Shown: positions 1-9,395, numbered from the stretch's first letter. The stretch: 64,000 nt of DNA from Gammaproteobacteria bacterium (GCA_016716465.1 JADJWH010000004.1:310001-374000); one strand, 5' to 3'. The notes: generated by a model from the sequence alone, not told the origin. Numbers and translations: made by a program.

Positions 1-531
1 CGCGCGCTTGCAGGCGTTGATGCCGGCTTTCATGGTCAGCAGATCCTGATGGGTCTCCAGCAGGAAGACATCGATGCCGCCATCGAGCAGGCCGCGGGCC
101 TGCTCATAATAGGAATCCTCCAGGGTGTCGTAATCAATGTGACCGAGGCTGGGCAGCTTGGTGCCCGGACCCATCGAACCGATCACGTAGCGCGGCCACT
201 CCGGGGTGCTGAAGCCGTCGGCCACTTCGCGCGCCAGCGCCGCCGCCAGCCGGTTCAGCTCATAGGTCTGCTCGACGAGGTCGAACTCGGCGAACACGAT
301 CTTGTTGGCGCCGAAGGTGTTGGTCTCGACGCAGTCGGCGCCGGCCTCGAAATAGGTTCGATGGAGCTTGCGCACGAAATCCGGCCGCGTCTTGCACAGG
401 ATCTCGGAACAGTTCTCCAGGCCGAGGAAATCGCGTTCGACGTCCCATTGCTCCGCCTGGATCAGGGTCCCGGTGCCGCCGTCGCAGAGCAGCACGCGCC
501 TGCGTATCCGATCTATGAATTTTTCTCTCAT
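1..531 (-). CDS. metH: Methionine synthase, homocysteine S-methyltransferase domain (partial, 5' end only)
   Basis: The leftward reading frame from the ATG at 531 runs off the window after about 177 residues. It begins MREKFIDRIRRRVLLCDGGTGT and shows the barrel motifs DGGTGT, ETNTFGANK and GSMGPGTKLPS of the N-terminal homocysteine-binding domain of cobalamin-dependent methionine synthase, which methylates homocysteine to methionine. The zinc-ligand cysteines lie further on and are not visible. The sequence resembles the MetH barrel more than single-domain BHMT proteins, but a stand-alone enzyme cannot be excluded because the rest is missing. It is divergent from the acyltransferase at 725. 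No B12, SAM or SAH riboswitch is recognisable in the 193-base gap. Confidence 0.8.
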   Translation of the reverse strand, partial: MREKFIDRIRRRVLLCDGGTGTLIQAEQWDVERDFLGLENCSEILCKTRPDFVRKLHRTYFEAGADCVETNTFGANKIVFAEFDLVEQTYELNRLAAALAREVADGFSTPEWPRYVIGSMGPGTKLPSLGHIDYDTLEDSYYEQARGLLDGGIDVFLLETHQDLLTMKAGINACKRA

Positions 532-724
532 GACAAAGTCGATGTCCTGATTTAGACTCGCTGGTTGACGTGGGTATTCCTTACATGTGATGCGTGATTC
601 GTACCGGTGCGGCGGCGCCCGGGGGAATGCCCGCTCCGATGCAGTCCATGGCAAGAAGCAAGATCCTGACCCGCCCGGCGCGGACCATGCGCTATTCTAG
701 CATTCTCATGAACGAAAGCAGTCG
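532..724. other. Divergent intergenic region between metH and the acyltransferase gene
   Basis: This 193-base gap separates two divergent genes and must hold promoters for both. A TAGAAT-like -10 for metH can be drawn on the minus strand near 696-701. I looked for conserved boxes of cobalamin, SAM and SAH riboswitches on the minus strand and saw none. Confidence 0.4.
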
Positions 725-1618
725 ATGCGGACGCGCCTGATAAAACTTTCCCTGCGCCTGTGCGCATATCTGCCCCTGCGTGTCGTCCACGCGCTGGGCG
801 CCGGCGCAGGCCGGTTGCTGGCGCGCGTCCCCAACGATACCCGCCATGTCGCGCGCATCAACCTCGCGCGCTGCTATCCGCAGCTCGACGCCCCCGCCCG
901 GCGCCGTCTGACGGAACAATGCCTGATGGAGACGGTCAGGACCGCAATGGAAACCGGTCCGCTGTGGCACTGGGATCGCGAACGCATCCGGCAGCTGGTC
1001 CTGGGCGCGGAAGGCGAGAACCTGCTGGAACAGGCGCTGGCCGCCGGCCGCGGGGCGATACTCGCCATCCCTCACCTGGGGGCCTGGGAGATGGTCGGGC
1101 TCTACTGCTCGATGCGCCACCCCATGACCAGCCTGTATCGTCCTCCCCGCCTGGGCAGCCTCGACGCACTGATGACGGCGGCGCGCGAGCGCTTCGGCGC
1201 CCGTCTCGTCCCGTCCGATACGGCGGGCGTGCGCGCGCTGCTCAAGGCCTCGCGCCGCGGCGAACTGCTGGCCATCCTGCCGGATCAGGAACCGCGCTAC
1301 GGCAACGGTATTTTCAGCCCGTTCTTCGGCATCCCCGCCTACACCATGACGCTGCTGGCCCGGCTGACGCAGCAGACCGGCGCCCCCGTCTTCATCTCCT
1401 ACGCGGAGCGCCTCGCACACGGCTCGGGCTATCGCCTGCATTTCCAGCCCCTGGCGCTGCCGTCGGGCGACGCCTCGGTCGAAGGGATCACCGGGGCCGT
1501 CAACGCCGCCATCGAGGACTGCGTGCGGCGTATCCCGCAGCAATACCAGTGGGGCTACAAACGCTTCAAGACGCGTCCCCCCGGAGCGGCGCGCTTCTAT
1601 CCACGCCGCACCTCATGA
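725..1618 (+). CDS. LpxL/HtrB-family lipid A late acyltransferase
   Basis: This 297-residue protein of the LpxL/LpxM (HtrB/MsbB) family transfers an acyl chain from acyl-ACP to the lipid A precursor at the inner membrane. It has an N-terminal hydrophobic stretch and the catalytic HX4E motif as HLGAWE (His117, Glu122). The conserved LPDQEP block follows near residue 185. Length is normal for the family. In Pseudomonas a lauroyltransferase gene occupies the same place near the trkA-rsmB-fmt-def block, which supports the family call. Which acyl chain and position it uses cannot be read from sequence. Its last codons overlap the end of the convergent methyltransferase gene by 6 bases. Confidence 0.88.
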   Translation: MRTRLIKLSLRLCAYLPLRVVHALGAGAGRLLARVPNDTRHVARINLARCYPQLDAPARRRLTEQCLMETVRTAMETGPLWHWDRERIRQLVLGAEGENLLEQALAAGRGAILAIPHLGAWEMVGLYCSMRHPMTSLYRPPRLGSLDALMTAARERFGARLVPSDTAGVRALLKASRRGELLAILPDQEPRYGNGIFSPFFGIPAYTMTLLARLTQQTGAPVFISYAERLAHGSGYRLHFQPLALPSGDASVEGITGAVNAAIEDCVRRIPQQYQWGYKRFKTRPPGAARFYPRRTS

Positions 1619-2188
1619 TTTCTGCGCGACGATCATGGCCTCGTCGCGCAGGCCCTGATCCAGCGCACCGACACGTCCCTCCTCGCGATACACGAGCAGC
1701 CTGAGCGGCGCGAACAGCGCCAGCAGCTCGTTGTCCGCGAGACGGAACTCCGGATTGCCGGGGCCGGCATCCGTCACCCGCGTGCGCGTGAACGTCTGAT
1801 AGAACAGCAGGCCGCCGCTGCGCAGGGCGGCGACGAGATGCGGCACCAGGGCACGCTCCAGGAAATGGGCGATGACGATGAGATCACAGCTGCCCGGTTC
1901 CGGCGGCCGCTCCATGATATCGCGCGCCTCGCCGCCGAGCGGCAATCCGCGCTCGCGGGCGTAGCGGTTCACCTGCTCGATCGCCACCGGCGAGATATCC
2001 CATGCGCGGGTGCTGAAACCGCGTTCCGCGAGCAGCACGGCGTTGCCGGCCAGACCGCAGGCGATCTCGAGCGCGTCCCCTCCGTGCGGCAGCAGGTGAA
2101 CGTTTTCGGCCAGCACCCGGGTCGGTGCGCCGGGAAAACCCGTCTTCTGGCTGTAGACTGCGTCCCACTTCTTACGGCTGTCGTTCAT
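1613..2188 (-). CDS. Class I SAM-dependent methyltransferase (TehB-like)
   Basis: A 191-residue Rossmann-fold methyltransferase. Motif I is LEIACGLAGNA near residue 52, followed by an acidic AWDISPVAIEQ strand that would bind SAM. I chose the ATG at 2188 (MNDSRKKWD) because GGGAGAG sits just before it. An upstream ATG at 2233 would overlap trkH and lacks such a site. The substrate is unknown. The family contains tellurite-resistance TehB and thiol methyltransferases, so this is a fold-level call. It is the last gene of the leftward operon that starts at def. Confidence 0.75.
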   Translation of the reverse strand: MNDSRKKWDAVYSQKTGFPGAPTRVLAENVHLLPHGGDALEIACGLAGNAVLLAERGFSTRAWDISPVAIEQVNRYARERGLPLGGEARDIMERPPEPGSCDLIVIAHFLERALVPHLVAALRSGGLLFYQTFTRTRVTDAGPGNPEFRLADNELLALFAPLRLLVYREEGRVGALDQGLRDEAMIVAQKS

Positions 2189-2229
2189 CACGTCTCTCCC
2201 AAGGAATTCGCGCCGCGGCCGCGACCGGA

Positions 2230-3675
2230 TCATTTACGCCAGAAGCCGGGCATGAACAGCACCAGCAGGGTGAACATTTCAAGGCGGCCGAGCAGCATCG
2301 CCGCGCACAGCACCCACTTCGAGGCCGCATTCAGGCCGGAGAAATCGTTGCCGACGTTCCCCAGTCCGGCGCCCATATTGTTGATGCAGGCCGCGACGGC
2401 GGAGAACGCGGTGACAAGCTCCACGCCGGTGGCCGCCAGCAACAGCGTCATAATGCAGAAACATACGACATACAGTGAAAAATATCCCCAGATCGAGTCT
2501 ATGACCTCGCTCGACAGGGCCTTGTTCCCGATCTTGACCAGATAATAGGCATTGGGATGCACCAGGCGCTTGATCTCGCGCGTGCCCTGGCGCATCAGCA
2601 GCAGGACGCGGATCACCTTCAGGCCACCACCGGCGGATCCCGCGCAGCCGCCGATGAAACTGCTCATCAGCAGCAGAAAGGGCAGGAACGAGGGCCATTG
2701 GTGATATTCGGAGGTGGTGAAGCCGGCCGTGGTCGCGATGGAAACCGCCTGAAAGAGGCCGCGCTGGAGGGATTCGCCGAATCCGGACATAGTCCCGCTG
2801 ACGTACAGCAGCACGGTCGCGACCGCTGTCATGATGGCGAGCACGTACAGATACGTGCGGAACTCGGGGTCATGCACATAGGGCTGCACGCCGGCGCCGC
2901 GCCAGGCGATGAAGTGGAGCGCGAAATTCGCCCCCGAAATGATCATGAACACGATCGCCACGTTCTCGATCAGGGGATTGTCGAAATAACCGATGCTGGC
3001 ATCGTGGGTGGAGAACCCACCGAGCGAGACGGTGGAAAAGCTGTGCCCCACCGCATCGAACAGGCTCATCCCGGCAATCCAGTAGGCGCCCGCGCAGAGC
3101 AGGGTCAGGGTGAGGTAGATGTATCCCAGGGCCTTCACCGTCTCGGTGACGCGCGGAGTAAGCCGGTTATCCTTCATCGGCCCGGGAGTCTCGGCGCGGA
3201 ACAACTGCATGCCGCCGATGCCGAGCATCGGCAATATCGCCACTGCCAGCACGATGATGCCCATGCCGCCCAGCCATTGCAGCTGCTGGCGGTAATACAG
3301 GACCGAATCCGGCAACCCGTCCAGCCCGCTGAGCACCGTCGCGCCCGTGGTCGTCAATCCGGAGAGCGATTCAAATACGGCGTCTCCGAAGGACAACCCG
3401 GGACTGAACAGAAAAGGCAACGCACCAAACAGCGCGAGCAGCATCCAGGACGATACCACTACCAGGAAGCCGTCACGCAGGCGCAGATCAAGACGCACGC
3501 CGCGTACCGGCAGCCACAGAATCAGGCCGCAAACCACTGTCACGGCGCAGGAAAGCGCGAAACCGGCCAGGGTGCCATCGGCGTCGCGCCACGCCAGCAA
3601 TAGCGGCGGCAGCATGCTCGCGCCGAACAGCGTCAGCAACAACCCGACTATGCGCTGGATGATGCGCAGCTGCAT
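2230..3675 (-). CDS. trkH: Trk potassium uptake system, membrane subunit TrkH
   Basis: This 481-residue polytopic membrane protein is the K+-translocating subunit of the Trk system. Hydrophobic segments fill the whole length, with the pore-loop repeats expected of the SKT family: TTTGATVLSGLD, the FSTVSLGGFSTHD region, TTAGFTTSEYH, and a C-terminal NNMGAGLGNVG. Length matches TrkH/TrkG (about 483). It lies immediately downstream of trkA, its cytoplasmic gating subunit, in the same leftward operon, so a complete Trk channel core is encoded together. Confidence 0.95.
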   Translation of the reverse strand: MQLRIIQRIVGLLLTLFGASMLPPLLLAWRDADGTLAGFALSCAVTVVCGLILWLPVRGVRLDLRLRDGFLVVVSSWMLLALFGALPFLFSPGLSFGDAVFESLSGLTTTGATVLSGLDGLPDSVLYYRQQLQWLGGMGIIVLAVAILPMLGIGGMQLFRAETPGPMKDNRLTPRVTETVKALGYIYLTLTLLCAGAYWIAGMSLFDAVGHSFSTVSLGGFSTHDASIGYFDNPLIENVAIVFMIISGANFALHFIAWRGAGVQPYVHDPEFRTYLYVLAIMTAVATVLLYVSGTMSGFGESLQRGLFQAVSIATTAGFTTSEYHQWPSFLPFLLLMSSFIGGCAGSAGGGLKVIRVLLLMRQGTREIKRLVHPNAYYLVKIGNKALSSEVIDSIWGYFSLYVVCFCIMTLLLAATGVELVTAFSAVAACINNMGAGLGNVGNDFSGLNAASKWVLCAAMLLGRLEMFTLLVLFMPGFWRK

Positions 3676-3744
3676 CGGCGGGGCATCCGCGCACGCGGTG
3701 GTCGCGTACGCAACGAAACGGTTGAATGGGTCATACTGAGAGAC

Positions 3745-5118
3745 CTAGAAGAAGGTGACGCCGACCTGGAACAGGCGCTCCACCTCGGCGACCCGCTTCT
3801 TGTCCACGAGGAACAGAATGACGTGGTCGTCCGCCTCGATCACCGTATCGTGGTGCGCCATCAGCACCTCGTCACCACGCACGATGGCCCCGATGGTCGT
3901 GCCGGGTGGCAGTTTGATGTCCTCCACGGCCCGGCCCACTACGCTGGACGACTTGGTGTCGCCGTGCGCCACCGCCTCGATCGCCTCGGCCGCCCCGCGG
4001 CGCAGCGAATGCACGACCACGACGTCGCCGCGGCGCACATGGGCGAGCAGACCGCCGATGGTCGCGAGATGGGGTGAGATGGCGATGTCGATATTGCCGC
4101 TCTCCACCAGGTCGACGTATGCCGAGCGGTTGATCAGGGATATCACCTTGCGCGCACCGAGTCGCTTGGCGAGCATGGAGGACAGGATATTCGCCTCGTC
4201 GTCATTGGTGACGGAGCAGAACACATCGGTATTCTCGATATTTTCCTCGACGAGCAGATCCTCGTCGGCGGCATCGCCCTGCAGAACCAGGGTACGCTCG
4301 AGCTCGCCGGACACTTCCTGCACCCGCGCCGTATCGTGCTCGATGAGCTTGACCTGGTAGCGGTTCTCCAGCGCGCTCGCCAGGCCCTTGCCGATGTTGC
4401 CGCCGCCGACCAGGATGACGCGCCTGACCGGCTTGTCGAGCTTGCGCAGCTCGCCCATCACCGCCCGGATGTCCTCGGTCGCGGCGATGAAGAATACCTC
4501 GTCGTCGACCTCGATCACGGTATCGCCCTGGGGGGTGATCGGGGCGCCGCGGCGGAAGATCGCGGCGACGCGGGTCTTGATGCCGGGCATGTGCTCGCGC
4601 AGCTCGCGCAGCTCATGTCCCACCAGCGGCCCGCCATAGTAGGCCTTGACCGCGACCAGGCGCACGCGCCCGCCGGCGAAATCGAGCACCTGCAGCGCGC
4701 CCGGGTATTCGATCAGGCGCTGTACCTGGTCGATCACCACCTGTTCGGGGCTGATCAGCATGTCGATCGGCAGCGCTTCCTGGGTGAACAGCTGCGAATA
4801 GGCGAGGTAGTCGCGCGCGCGCACGCGCGCGATCTTGGTCGGGGTGTGGAACAGGGTATAGGCGACCTGACAGGCGACCATGTTGGTCTCGTCGCTGCTG
4901 GTGACCGCGATGATCATGTCGGCGTCCTCCGCCCCGGCGCGGCGCAGCACCTCGGGATGGGACGCCTGGCCGAGGACGGTGCGCAGATCGAGCCGGTCCT
5001 GCAGCTCCTGCAGACGCTTGGCGTCGTGGTCGACCACCGTGATGTCATTGGCCTCGCGCGCCAGATTCTCCGCCACGGACCCACCGACCTGCCCCGCCCC
5101 CAGTATGATTATCTTCAT
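3745..5118 (-). CDS. trkA: Trk system potassium regulator TrkA (NAD-binding)
   Basis: A 457-residue peripheral protein with two tandem RCK units. Each has a Rossmann RCK_N domain (GAGQVGGSVAENL at residue 7; VGGGNIGKGLAS near 237) and an RCK_C domain. It binds NAD(H) and nucleotides and gates TrkH. Length equals the family norm of 458. It sits 69 bases upstream of trkH and 53 bases downstream of the ntrX-like gene in one leftward operon. Confidence 0.96.
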   Translation of the reverse strand: MKIIILGAGQVGGSVAENLAREANDITVVDHDAKRLQELQDRLDLRTVLGQASHPEVLRRAGAEDADMIIAVTSSDETNMVACQVAYTLFHTPTKIARVRARDYLAYSQLFTQEALPIDMLISPEQVVIDQVQRLIEYPGALQVLDFAGGRVRLVAVKAYYGGPLVGHELRELREHMPGIKTRVAAIFRRGAPITPQGDTVIEVDDEVFFIAATEDIRAVMGELRKLDKPVRRVILVGGGNIGKGLASALENRYQVKLIEHDTARVQEVSGELERTLVLQGDAADEDLLVEENIENTDVFCSVTNDDEANILSSMLAKRLGARKVISLINRSAYVDLVESGNIDIAISPHLATIGGLLAHVRRGDVVVVHSLRRGAAEAIEAVAHGDTKSSSVVGRAVEDIKLPPGTTIGAIVRGDEVLMAHHDTVIEADDHVILFLVDKKRVAEVERLFQVGVTFF

Positions 5119-5171
5119 GTCGTGATCACTTCCCGTATCCGGATCCGTGAATTAATCGTGCCCGCGTGATT

Positions 5172-6524
5172 CTAATCCTGCTTCGCCTTGATTCCGAGCA
5201 TGCGCAGCTTGCGGTACAGATGAGTCCGCTCGATGCCGGCGCGCTGCGCCACCTCGGCCATGTTGCCGCCCACGACGCCGATCTGATACTCGAAATAGGC
5301 CCGCTCGAACTCCAGGCGCGCGGTGCGCAATTCTGAATCGAACGCGACCGGGATCTCCGCCGTATGGCGCGTGCGCACACCCAGGGCCGTCTCCACGTCT
5401 CCCAGCGTGATCTCCTCCCCGGTGGCCAGGATCAGCAGGCGCTGCACCAGATTCTTCAGTTCGCGCACATTGCCTGGCCAGTGGTGTCCGCAGAGGCGCT
5501 TGCGCGCCGCCTCGGTGAAGCGATGCGGCGGCAGATTGTCCTGCCTGACGAAGACATCGGCGTAATAGTCGAGCAGCGCCGGAACATCCTCGCTGTGCTC
5601 ACGCAACGGCGGTATCCGCAGTGGGACCACGTTGAGCTGGTAATAGAGGTCCTCCCTGAAACTGCCCGCCTTGATGTCGGCCTCCAGATCACGATGGGTC
5701 GCGGCGATCACGCGCACATCGAAAGGCACCGGATCCTTGCCGCCGACACGGATGAAGTGCTTGTCCTCGAGCGCCCCGATGAGCTTGGCCTGCACGGCAA
5801 GATTCATCTCGCCGATCTCGCCCAGCAGCAGGGTGCCGCCGTTCGCCTTCTCGAAGAATCCGTAGCGGATGCCCGCGCCCTGCTCCGCGCCGAACAATTC
5901 GACCGCGGCGTTGTCTCCCGCGATCGCGGCGATGCCGGCCTCGACAAACGGGCCCCTGGCGCGCGCGCTGCAATGATGCAGGAATCGCGCGAACAGCTCC
6001 TTGCCGCTGCCGGGCTCGCCGCTGATCAGCACCCAGGCGTTGTGCCTGGCGATACGCTGGACCTGCGTGCGCAACTCCCTCAGCGCGGCGCTGCCGCCGA
6101 TCGGCTCGATCAGAGCCAGGGCGTGCTCGCGCAGCCCAAGGTTCTCCCGCTGCAGACGGTCGGCTTCCAGCGCGCGCTGCACCACCAGCAGGAGCTTCGA
6201 CAGGGAAAGCGGTTTTTCGACGAAATCATAGGCGCCGAGCTTGGTCGCCTCGACCGCCGTCTCCACCGTACCGTGCCCCGAGATCATGATGACCGGCGAA
6301 TCCACGCCGCCTTGCTGCGACCATTCGCGCAGCAGGGTCAGGCCGTCGGTGTCCGGCAGCCAGACGTCCATCAGGATGAGATCGGGGCGGCGCTGGCGCC
6401 GGGCCTGGCGCGCCTGCGCCGCGTCCTCGGCCACGCTCACCTCGTAACCTTCGTCCTCCAGGATCTCCCGCACCAGCTCGCGGATATCCCGTTCATCGTC
6501 AATTACCAGCACATGGGTGTTCAT
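5172..6524 (-). CDS. ntrX: NtrX-type response regulator with degenerate AAA+ domain
   Basis: This 450-residue protein has a receiver domain (phospho-acceptor Asp53 in LILMDVWLPD), a sigma-54-activator AAA+ domain and a Fis-type helix-turn-helix ending RTHLYRKLRMLGI. Walker A is near-normal (GEPGSGKE, about residue 167). Two features are missing. The sigma-54 contact loop GAFTGA is absent (QGAGIRYG stands there). The Walker B aspartate is replaced by Gly235 (TLLLGEIGEM). ATP hydrolysis and sigma-54 activation are therefore doubtful. NtrX relatives often lack GAFTGA and can act as ordinary DNA-binding regulators. Start chosen at MNTHVLVIDD rather than 48 bases upstream. It follows ntrY by 16 bases. 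Confidence 0.85.
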   Translation of the reverse strand: MNTHVLVIDDERDIRELVREILEDEGYEVSVAEDAAQARQARRQRRPDLILMDVWLPDTDGLTLLREWSQQGGVDSPVIMISGHGTVETAVEATKLGAYDFVEKPLSLSKLLLVVQRALEADRLQRENLGLREHALALIEPIGGSAALRELRTQVQRIARHNAWVLISGEPGSGKELFARFLHHCSARARGPFVEAGIAAIAGDNAAVELFGAEQGAGIRYGFFEKANGGTLLLGEIGEMNLAVQAKLIGALEDKHFIRVGGKDPVPFDVRVIAATHRDLEADIKAGSFREDLYYQLNVVPLRIPPLREHSEDVPALLDYYADVFVRQDNLPPHRFTEAARKRLCGHHWPGNVRELKNLVQRLLILATGEEITLGDVETALGVRTRHTAEIPVAFDSELRTARLEFERAYFEYQIGVVGGNMAEVAQRAGIERTHLYRKLRMLGIKAKQD

Positions 6525-6540
6525 GATTCGCTCTGCCTTG

Positions 6541-8802
6541 CTATGCCTTGTGTTCGCGCACCCCGGGCACAAACGGCGCTGGCGCGCCGCCCGTCCTTTC
6601 CTGAGTCATCGTGCCGGCGTCTCCCGCAGGCGCCATGTCCATGGGAAACCGGACGATGATGAGCGCGCCGCCTTCGCGGGCGTTTTCCGCCCAGACCATA
6701 CCGCCATGCTCCTCCACGATCTTCTTCACCACCGCGAGCCCCAGGCCGCTGCCCTTGTGCTTGGTGGTGAAATACGGCTCGAAGTAGCGGCCGATCATCT
6801 CGGCGGGCAAACCCGGGCCGTTGTCCTGCACGCGCAGTTCGACGCTTTCGACGCCGCCGTCCGTAACGACGGCGGTACGTACGATGACGTGACATTCGCG
6901 TCCGTTCTCCGCCGCCTCGATCGAGTTCTTGATCAGATTGTGCAGCAGCTGGCGTATCCTGCCCGAATCGAGGCGCAGCAACGGCAGACCGGGATCGAGC
7001 TCCGCCTCGAAACGCGCCCCCCCGGCATCGCCGCGGTACAGGTCCAGCACCTCGCCGATGATGGTGTTGAGATCGAGCGGCCGCAGCTTGAGCTGCGGGC
7101 TGCGCGCATAATCAGAGAAGGCCTTGACCAGTTCCTGCATCACTTCGACCTGCTGCACGATGGTATGCGTGGAGCGGTCGAGCACCTCCGCGTCCTGCGG
7201 ACTCATGTCTTTCAGGTATTTTCTGCGCAGGCGCTCCGCGGACAACCGGATCGGGGTAAGCGGATTCTTGATCTCGTGCGCGAGCCGGCGCGCCACCTCG
7301 CCCCAGGCGGCGTCACGCTGCGCCTGCACCAGGGCGGTCACATCCTCGACCACCAGCACATTTCCGGTCCAGCGGTGGCCATGGTCAGGCAGGGACGCCC
7401 CGCCGCACATCAATACCTGTTTTCCGGATGGACCGTACAGGATCACTTCCTTGCGCCAATCCGATTCGCCGGCGGCCAGATGCGGGCGGATCGTATCGAT
7501 GAACGGCTTCAGATGCTCGTGATCCCGCGCCAGGGCGACCAGCGGACTGGCGATGCAATCCTTGGGGTCGACGCCGAGGATATGTCCGGCGGCCGCATTG
7601 GCCGTGCGGATGATGCGCTGCTTGTCCAGCGTCAGCACGCCGGAGGAGAGGCGCCCCAGCACCGCGCGCAGATAGGCGCGCTCGCTCTCGGCCTGCTGCT
7701 GGCTCTGGCGCGCCTCATCGCGCGCCTGCGCCAGCCGGCGCGTCATGTCGTTGAAGGACCTGACCAGGAATCCGAGCTCGTCGCTCGAATGCTGCGGCAG
7801 CTGGCGGTCATAGTCGCCGGCGGCGACCGCGCGCGTGCCGATCGCGAGCACCCGCACCGGCGCCACCAGGCGGCGCGCCGAGAAGAATGCCGCCCAGACC
7901 GCCGACAACAGGCTCAACAGCAGCACCAGCGACAGTGTCAGCATGAAACTGTACTTGAGCGGCTTGCGCAGGTAGGCAAGTTGCTTGTAGCGCGAGGAGG
8001 CGTCCTCGACGCTGGCGGTAAGCTCGTTGACGCGGCCGGAGACGGGATACATCGCCTGCAGCAGACGCTTGTCCAGCACCGGCCGCATGCCGGGAAGCTC
8101 GATCAGGATGCGCACATAGAGCTTGTCGTCGCCGACGGGATCGATGCTGATGTAGGTGTCGCCGCGCCGGGCCTGGCGCAGCACCGCGTCGGAAGGGAGA
8201 TTCGGCATGATCGCGAGCGGATTGAGGCTGCTGAATCCGATCACACTGCCTGTCGCCGTCATGACGGTCAGCTCGTAGATGTCGTTCTGCGTGCGCAGAT
8301 CGTTCAGCACGAGCGGCATCTGTTCGTCCGGCACCAGGGTGAGGTCGGCCTCGATCTGCTTGGTGCGACGCAGATATTCGCGTTTCCGCTCGTCGAGCGA
8401 GAGACGGCTGAGCTCGAGCGCGTCGTCGAAGGCCTTCTCGATCTGTACGTCGAACCAGCTGTCGATGCCGCGCTCGATGAACCCGAGCGAGAAATAATAG
8501 ACCAGGGAGACGGGAACGAGGGCGAGGATCACGAACATCACCACCAGCCGCACCGTGAGCCGCGATCCTGCCGCCCCCTTGCGGTACTGTCGGATCAGTC
8601 GCGCCAGATTCGCCCCGATCAGGACGACCAGCGTCACCAGGCCGAGGATGTTGATGAGCAGAAGACTGAAGTAGAGGCGGCCGAACTCCTCGGAATTCTG
8701 CGTCGCGGCGCTCATCAGATACAGCGACACCAGCAGCAGGGCGAACAGCGCCAGGATCGGCACCACTCCCGAACTGAGCTGGCGCAGCCTCAGAGCGGCC
8801 AT
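6541..8802 (-). CDS. ntrY: NtrY-type membrane sensor histidine kinase
   Basis: A 753-residue sensor kinase, cognate to the NtrX-like regulator just downstream. The N-terminal part has several membrane segments, with a periplasmic or sensory stretch between them. A further membrane segment near residue 300 leads into a HAMP linker, a PAS domain, the HisKA box (His509 in HEIKNPLTPIRLS) and an HATPase domain (HNLIKNSIEAA, DNGPGLP, GSGLGLAVVKK). The architecture and length fit NtrY. The start at 8802 overlaps the end of the DUF4390 gene by 13 bases, implying translational coupling. A longer upstream reading would run through the DUF4390 gene and is rejected. Confidence 0.88.
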   Translation of the reverse strand: MAALRLRQLSSGVVPILALFALLLVSLYLMSAATQNSEEFGRLYFSLLLINILGLVTLVVLIGANLARLIRQYRKGAAGSRLTVRLVVMFVILALVPVSLVYYFSLGFIERGIDSWFDVQIEKAFDDALELSRLSLDERKREYLRRTKQIEADLTLVPDEQMPLVLNDLRTQNDIYELTVMTATGSVIGFSSLNPLAIMPNLPSDAVLRQARRGDTYISIDPVGDDKLYVRILIELPGMRPVLDKRLLQAMYPVSGRVNELTASVEDASSRYKQLAYLRKPLKYSFMLTLSLVLLLSLLSAVWAAFFSARRLVAPVRVLAIGTRAVAAGDYDRQLPQHSSDELGFLVRSFNDMTRRLAQARDEARQSQQQAESERAYLRAVLGRLSSGVLTLDKQRIIRTANAAAGHILGVDPKDCIASPLVALARDHEHLKPFIDTIRPHLAAGESDWRKEVILYGPSGKQVLMCGGASLPDHGHRWTGNVLVVEDVTALVQAQRDAAWGEVARRLAHEIKNPLTPIRLSAERLRRKYLKDMSPQDAEVLDRSTHTIVQQVEVMQELVKAFSDYARSPQLKLRPLDLNTIIGEVLDLYRGDAGGARFEAELDPGLPLLRLDSGRIRQLLHNLIKNSIEAAENGRECHVIVRTAVVTDGGVESVELRVQDNGPGLPAEMIGRYFEPYFTTKHKGSGLGLAVVKKIVEEHGGMVWAENAREGGALIIVRFPMDMAPAGDAGTMTQERTGGAPAPFVPGVREHKA

Positions 8803-9380
8803 GAGTACCACTCGCTGTTCAGCTGCCAGTCCTTCGACACCAGCGCGAGCAGCCGCAGCGGTGTCGGCAACTGATCGACGTCGAGCTCCGCCATCAGGCG
8901 TCCGGTGTAGCGCGCGCCGTCTTCGAGCAGATTGCCGTCGATGACCGGCAGATCGACGATGGTGCCGAGCACCGTACGTGCGGCATCCAGGGAAGGGAAG
9001 ATGTACTGGGAGCCGCTGTTGAGATTGCGCAGCATGTATTGCTGGCTGAGGGCATGGAAGCTGAGCTGATAGCGCTGCTCCAGGGCGGCGACCTTCTGGC
9101 TCCACAGGTAGTTGCGCTCCTGAAGGATTTCTATCCGCATCACCACGGTAAGCGGCACACCCTTTTGCATCGCCTCCAGCGCCGGCTGGCTGAAGCGGTA
9201 CTCGATATTCGCCTGGAGATAATAGACGTCGTCCTTGAGCTCGGTATGCGCCTCGCGCACGATCACACCGGGCGCGGCGTCCTCGACCGCGAGGTCCTCC
9301 GTGGTCGCGTCATCCGCCGCCGCCAGGCCCATGCACAGCGACAACAGTACGATCGCGCCCCAGTGACGAGAAATGTTCAT
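8790..9380 (-). CDS. DUF4390 domain-containing exported protein
   Basis: This 196-residue protein begins with a Sec signal peptide (MNISRHWGAIVLLSLCMGL, cleavage near AAA-DD) and is otherwise a soluble, probably beta-rich periplasmic protein. It matches DUF4390, a family commonly encoded between rsmB and an NtrY-like kinase. Its role is not established. The position and overlap with ntrY suggest it may assist signal sensing by that kinase, but that is inference from context only. Confidence 0.8.
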   Translation of the reverse strand: MNISRHWGAIVLLSLCMGLAAADDATTEDLAVEDAAPGVIVREAHTELKDDVYYLQANIEYRFSQPALEAMQKGVPLTVVMRIEILQERNYLWSQKVAALEQRYQLSFHALSQQYMLRNLNSGSQYIFPSLDAARTVLGTIVDLPVIDGNLLEDGARYTGRLMAELDVDQLPTPLRLLALVSKDWQLNSEWYSWPL

Positions 9381-9395
9381 GAAGCCGCAGCAATG

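Noticed and set aside
532..724. Riboswitch (B12, SAM or SAH) upstream of metH
   Set aside because: None of the conserved core boxes could be found on the minus strand.
4805..4832. Alternating CG/CA run in trkA, possible Z-DNA
   Set aside because: It encodes Arg-Ala-Arg-Val residues of the RCK domain; alternation is explained by codon choice.
6517..8874. A 785-codon open frame on the plus strand opposite ntrY
   Set aside because: It is antisense to a well-supported kinase, has low-complexity composition rich in Arg, Gln and His, and has no recognisable domain. GC-rich third positions create long antisense frames.
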